Assembly (NCBI GenBank): GCA_028869975.1 | Contig: JAGWQR010000230.1 | Span: 1 to 8,344, forward strand | Length of the DNA: 8,344 nucleotides | From: Alphaproteobacteria bacterium | Lineage (GTDB): Bacteria > Pseudomonadota > Alphaproteobacteria > Sphingomonadales > Sphingomonadaceae | Reading direction: 5' to 3' | Part shown: piece by piece, positions 4,991 to 8,344 of the stretch | Numbering within the stretch: position 1 is the stretch's first letter | Layout: each line of letters opens with the position of its first letter | Made by a program: the position numbers and the translations under genes | Notes under the pieces: model-generated | Seen by the model: the letters and a program-made list of their open reading frames with translations, nothing else | What the model was told of the DNA's origin: nothing | Databases searched by the model: none

Positions 4991-6640
4991 GTGCTCACCC
5001 GCCTATCCATCCGCAATGTCGTGCTGATCGAGGCGCTCGATCTTGATTTTGCGCAAGGCTTGGCGGTGCTGACTGGCGAAACCGGCGCGGGAAAATCGAT
5101 CCTGCTTGATGCGCTGGGCTTAGCATTGGGCGATCGGGCTTCGGCGGCGCTGGTGCGCCATGGCGCGGCGGAGGCGCGGGTAACAGCAAGCTTCGATCCA
5201 CCACCCGCTGCGCTCGCACTGTTGCTGGAGAGTGAGATTGTGATGGAGCCAGGCGAACCACTGCTCATCCGTCGCGTGGTCAAGGCCGATGGCGGCAGCC
5301 GCGCGCTGGTCAATGACCAGCCGGTGTCCGCCGCGCTGCTACGCGAGCTGGGCGGGCTGCTCGTTGAAATCCACGGCCAGCATGATGACCGGGGGCTGAC
5401 CAGCGCGCGCGGGCACCGTGCACTGCTCGATCAATATAGCGGGGCTGATAACGGCGACGTGGCCAAGTGCTGGGCAGTGGTGCAGGCAGCGGAAACCGCA
5501 CTTATGGCGGCGCGTGAAGCGCTCGACACCGCCGCGTGTGATCAGGACTGGCTGACCCATGCGGTTGCGGAGTTGCGCACACTTGCTCCCATCCCCGGCG
5601 AGGAGGCGGCGCTCGCCGAGCGCCGCGCAGTCATGCAGCGCGGCGCGAAAATCACCGATGATCTCACCACTATACTCGCGCTGGTTGAGGATAGTGATGG
5701 CGGGCTCAACAAGCTCCGGATGGCGGCGCGCTCGCTTGATCGGATTCAGACCGCGCACCCGAAGCTGGCGGAAGCCTTGCAGGCACTCGATGCCGCCATC
5801 ATCTCGGGGGCTGAGGCCGAGGATATGCTGCGTGCGGGTCAGGACGCGCTCGCTTATGATCCGGCGCGGCTGGAGGAAGATGAAGCGCGGCTGTTCGATC
5901 TGCGGGCGGTGGCGCGCAAGCACCGGGTGCAACCTGATGACCTCGCCGCACTCGCTGAAGAGTTTGCCGCGCGCCTTGCCGCGATTGAAATGGGCAGTGA
6001 AGGATTGGCAGCGCGCGAAGCCGAGGTGGCGGCCGCACGGGAGGCCTATGTGCAAGCGGCACAGGCCTTTAGCGCCGCCCGCACCAGCGCCGCCACGCGG
6101 CTCGATTCCGCCGTCAATGCCGAACTGGTGCCATTGAAACTTGATGCCGCGAAATTCCGTACTGTCCTTACCCCATTGCCGGAGACGCAATGGGGACCGC
6201 ACGGCACCGAGCGCGTCGCGTTCGAGATCGCGACCAATCCCGGCGCGCCATTCGCGCCGCTTGCCAAAATTGCGTCCGGGGGCGAGCTGTCGCGGTTCAT
6301 CCTGGCGCTCAAAGTGGCGCTGGCGCAAGCAGGGGGCGCGGCGACGATGGTGTTTGACGAGATTGATCGCGGCGTCGGTGGCGCGGTGGCGAGTGCCGTG
6401 GGTCAGCGACTGGCGCGGCTTGCTGCCGGATCACAGGTGCTCGTCGTGACGCATTCTCCGCAGGTGGCGGCGCGCGGCAGCCAGCATCTGCTCATCGCCA
6501 AAGCATCAGACGGCCAGATCACCCGCACCAGCGTTCATGCGCTCAACGCTCACGAACGCCGCGAGGAAATCGCGCGAATGCTCTCCGGCGCGCACATCAC
6601 CGATGAGGCGCGCGCACAGGCGGAGCGACTCATTGTATGA
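4991..6640 (+). CDS. recN: DNA repair protein RecN
   Basis: A 549-residue SMC-like ATPase that acts on the nucleoid at double-strand breaks, holding ends and sister DNA together for recombination repair. The N-terminal ABC half has Walker A GETGAGKS (29-36) and the RecN-type EIHGQHDDRGL (126-136). The middle (about 155-375) is Ala/Glu/Arg-rich antiparallel coiled coil. The C-terminal half has the ABC signature IASGGELSR (427-435), Walker B MVFDEID (453-459) and the H-loop H488 in VVTHSPQ. Length matches the family (about 550). The start is GTG at 4991, chosen because LTRLSIRNVVLIE is the standard RecN opening and nothing upstream fits before the bamD stop. No good Shine-Dalgarno is visible ahead of it, so translation may depend on ribosomes ending bamD 11 bp upstream. 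No alphaproteobacterial LexA box (GTTC-N7-GTTC) is seen nearby. Confidence 0.97.
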   Translation: MLTRLSIRNVVLIEALDLDFAQGLAVLTGETGAGKSILLDALGLALGDRASAALVRHGAAEARVTASFDPPPAALALLLESEIVMEPGEPLLIRRVVKADGGSRALVNDQPVSAALLRELGGLLVEIHGQHDDRGLTSARGHRALLDQYSGADNGDVAKCWAVVQAAETALMAAREALDTAACDQDWLTHAVAELRTLAPIPGEEAALAERRAVMQRGAKITDDLTTILALVEDSDGGLNKLRMAARSLDRIQTAHPKLAEALQALDAAIISGAEAEDMLRAGQDALAYDPARLEEDEARLFDLRAVARKHRVQPDDLAALAEEFAARLAAIEMGSEGLAAREAEVAAAREAYVQAAQAFSAARTSAATRLDSAVNAELVPLKLDAAKFRTVLTPLPETQWGPHGTERVAFEIATNPGAPFAPLAKIASGGELSRFILALKVALAQAGGAATMVFDEIDRGVGGAVASAVGQRLARLAAGSQVLVVTHSPQVAARGSQHLLIAKASDGQITRTSVHALNAHERREEIARMLSGAHITDEARAQAERLIV

Positions 6641-8344
6641 CCGAGGACGACGCCAAAGCCGAACTCGCCGCGCTCGCCAAGCAGATCGCCTATCATTCGG
6701 CGCGTTATCATACCGACGATGCGCCCGAGATCAGCGATGCTGATTATGACACGCTGGTGCGGCGCAACGCTGAACTGGAGGCGGCGTATCCACACCTGAT
6801 CCGCGCCAATTCGCCCTCGAAGCTGGTGGGGGCCGCGCCCGCATCACACCTCGCCAAGGTGACGCACGCGCGGCCCATGCTCTCCCTGGACAATGCGTTT
6901 GAGGATGCGGATGTGACGGAGTTCGTCCTGCGGGTGCGGCGGTTTCTCAATCAGCCCGGCGATGCACCAGTCGCGCTCACCACCGAGCCGAAGATCGACG
7001 GGCTATCATGCAGTCTGCGCTATGAAAAGGGTGCGCTGGTGCAGGCGGCCACACGCGGCGATGGCGCGACCGGCGAGGATGTCACCGCCAACGTGCGCAC
7101 CATTGGGGATATTCCTGCGCGGCTGAACGGCGCCACGCCAGATGTGTTCGAAATTCGCGGCGAAATCTATATGGCGAAGACCGATTTTGCCGCGCTCAAT
7201 GCCCGCGCCGCAGCAGAGGGCGGACAGATTTTCGCCAATCCGCGCAACGCCGCCGCCGGGTCGCTGCGCCAGAAGGATGCCATCGTTACCGCATCGCGCC
7301 CCTTGAAATTTCTTGCGCACGGCTGGGGGGAGGTGTCTGCGCTGCCTGCCGACACGCAATATGGCGTGATGGCGACGATCCGCGCCTGGGGGCTGCCAGT
7401 GTCTGACTTGCTGATCGAGGCGGATGGCGCCGGGGCCGCGCTCGCACATTACCGGCGCATCGAAGCGCAGCGCGCCGACCTCCCGTTTGATATTGATGGC
7501 GTGGTCTACAAGGTCAATGATCTGAAATGGCAGGAACGGCTAGGCTTTGTGTCGCGAAGCCCACGCTGGGCGATTGCACATAAATTCCCCGCCGAAAAGG
7601 CGCAGACGACCCTGCTTGCGATCGACATCCAGGTTGGGCGCACCGGCAAGCTCACGCCGGTGGCGCGGCTCCAACCGGTCACAGTTGGCGGAGTCGTGGT
7701 CAGTAATGCAACGCTGCATAATGCGGATGAGATCACGCGGCTCGGCGCACGCGCCGGAGACCGGGTGCTGATCCAGCGCGCGGGTGATGTCATCCCGCAG
7801 ATTGTGGCGGTGCTGACCCGCGACGAGGAACGCCCAGCCTTCAACTTCCCCACCACCTGCCCCGAATGTGGCTCGAACGCAGTGCGCGGGGAGGGCGAGG
7901 TCGATCATCGCTGCGAGGGCGGGCTGATATGCCCGGCACAACGGATCGGGCGGCTCATTCATTTCGTGTCGCGCAGCGGCCTTGATATTGAAGGGCTGGG
8001 CGAAAAGACGGTGGCCGAATTTTATGAAAGCGGATTGATCGCCTCCCCCGCCGATATTTTCAGGCTGCATCAGCATCGTGACGCGATCCTGGGGCGCGAG
8101 GGCTGGCAGGAGAAGTCGGTTGCCAATCTGATGGCCAGCATCGCGGCGCGGCGCGCCCCCGCGCCCGAACGTTTTCTTTATGCGCTTGGCATCCGCCATG
8201 TCGGGGTAACAACCGCGCGCGATCTGATACGGGCACTGGGCACGGTGGAGGCAGTTGCCGACGCCGATCTCGATACGCTGATCGGTATCGAAGGCGTTGG
8301 CCCGGTGGTTGCGCAATCGCTGATCGATTTCTTCGCCGATGCGC
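6637..8344 (+). CDS. ligA: NAD+-dependent DNA ligase LigA (3' end beyond window)
   Basis: LigA seals nicks in replication and repair using NAD+. 569 codons are visible. Domain Ia comes first with its YHxxD-type NAD motif (YHTDDAPEISDADYD, 24-38). The adenylation domain has the nucleophile K119 in EPKIDG (117-122), TRGDGATGEDVT (139-150), EIRGE (172-176), NPRNAAAGSLRQ (201-212) and DIDGVVYKV (285-293). The OB fold holds VGRTGKLTPVA (333-343) and GDVIPQI. A four-Cys zinc finger uses C408, C411, C426 and C432. Helix-hairpin-helix repeats follow, with IEGVGPVVA (551-559) near the edge. The rest of the HhH domain and the BRCT domain, roughly 100-150 residues by family length, lie outside. The ATG overlaps the recN stop by four bases (ATGA, 6637-6640), indicating translational coupling. 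All catalytic residues that can be seen are intact. Confidence 0.97.
   Translation, partial: MTEDDAKAELAALAKQIAYHSARYHTDDAPEISDADYDTLVRRNAELEAAYPHLIRANSPSKLVGAAPASHLAKVTHARPMLSLDNAFEDADVTEFVLRVRRFLNQPGDAPVALTTEPKIDGLSCSLRYEKGALVQAATRGDGATGEDVTANVRTIGDIPARLNGATPDVFEIRGEIYMAKTDFAALNARAAAEGGQIFANPRNAAAGSLRQKDAIVTASRPLKFLAHGWGEVSALPADTQYGVMATIRAWGLPVSDLLIEADGAGAALAHYRRIEAQRADLPFDIDGVVYKVNDLKWQERLGFVSRSPRWAIAHKFPAEKAQTTLLAIDIQVGRTGKLTPVARLQPVTVGGVVVSNATLHNADEITRLGARAGDRVLIQRAGDVIPQIVAVLTRDEERPAFNFPTTCPECGSNAVRGEGEVDHRCEGGLICPAQRIGRLIHFVSRSGLDIEGLGEKTVAEFYESGLIASPADIFRLHQHRDAILGREGWQEKSVANLMASIAARRAPAPERFLYALGIRHVGVTTARDLIRALGTVEAVADADLDTLIGIEGVGPVVAQSLIDFFADA

Noticed and set aside
5339..6328. Long minus-strand open frame (329 codons) opposite recN
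   Set aside because: It lies wholly inside the intact recN gene, and its product is low-information and Arg/Gly-rich. It is a shadow of biased codons, not a gene.
7540..8316. Minus-strand open frame (258 codons) opposite ligA
   Set aside because: It is antisense to conserved ligase coding sequence including the zinc finger, with no domain or ribosome site of its own.

Overview
The window looks like core chromosome from a GC-rich alphaproteobacterium, most likely of the order Sphingomonadales. The pointers are the run bamD-recN-ligA, which alphaproteobacteria often carry downstream of lpxC; a DUF1134/EipA-type periplasmic protein, a family largely confined to this class; a short-form-like HisG; and strong G/C bias at third codon positions. 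The order-level placement is inference from gene content and protein style; I ran no search.

Layout. Positions 1-443 (minus) hold the N-terminal two-thirds or so of hisG, cut by the left edge. Divergent from it and only 49 bp away is a cation diffusion facilitator (CDF) zinc-type efflux protein with a very His-rich N-terminus (493-1476, plus). Ten bases further on, and convergent, is a RhlE-like DEAD-box RNA helicase (1487-2803, minus). A short RNA island follows: tRNA-Arg(CCT) on plus (2938-3014) and tRNA-Ser(GCT) on minus (3064-3155), facing each other across 49 bp, each with its own recognisable sigma-70-type promoter and an encoded CCA end. From 3341 to the right edge everything reads on the plus strand: eipA (periplasmic, DUF1134), bamD (outer-membrane assembly lipoprotein), recN (SMC-like repair ATPase) and ligA (NAD+-dependent DNA ligase, cut by the right edge after 569 codons).

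How the genes work together. eipA and bamD both serve the cell envelope. recN and ligA both serve DNA break repair and replication. The block bamD-recN-ligA is tightly packed (11 bp gap, then a 4-base ATGA stop/start overlap), so it is very likely one transcript with translational coupling. The 67 bp between eipA and bamD holds no clear terminator, so eipA may feed the same transcript. The left half is a set of unrelated housekeeping genes.

No mobile element, CRISPR array, toxin-antitoxin pair, phage gene or defence system is visible, and no undescribed system stands out. The more interesting details are small: a four-copy TGCAC/GTGCA dyad wrapped around the putative eipA promoter, the start codons of hisG and a possible longer form of the CDF protein sharing one CATG, a tRNA-Arg with an A-C mismatch closing its anticodon stem, and the eipA-bamD neighbourhood. 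The two non-coding stretches longest without a protein gene (2804-3340 overall) are filled by the tRNAs and promoters listed below.
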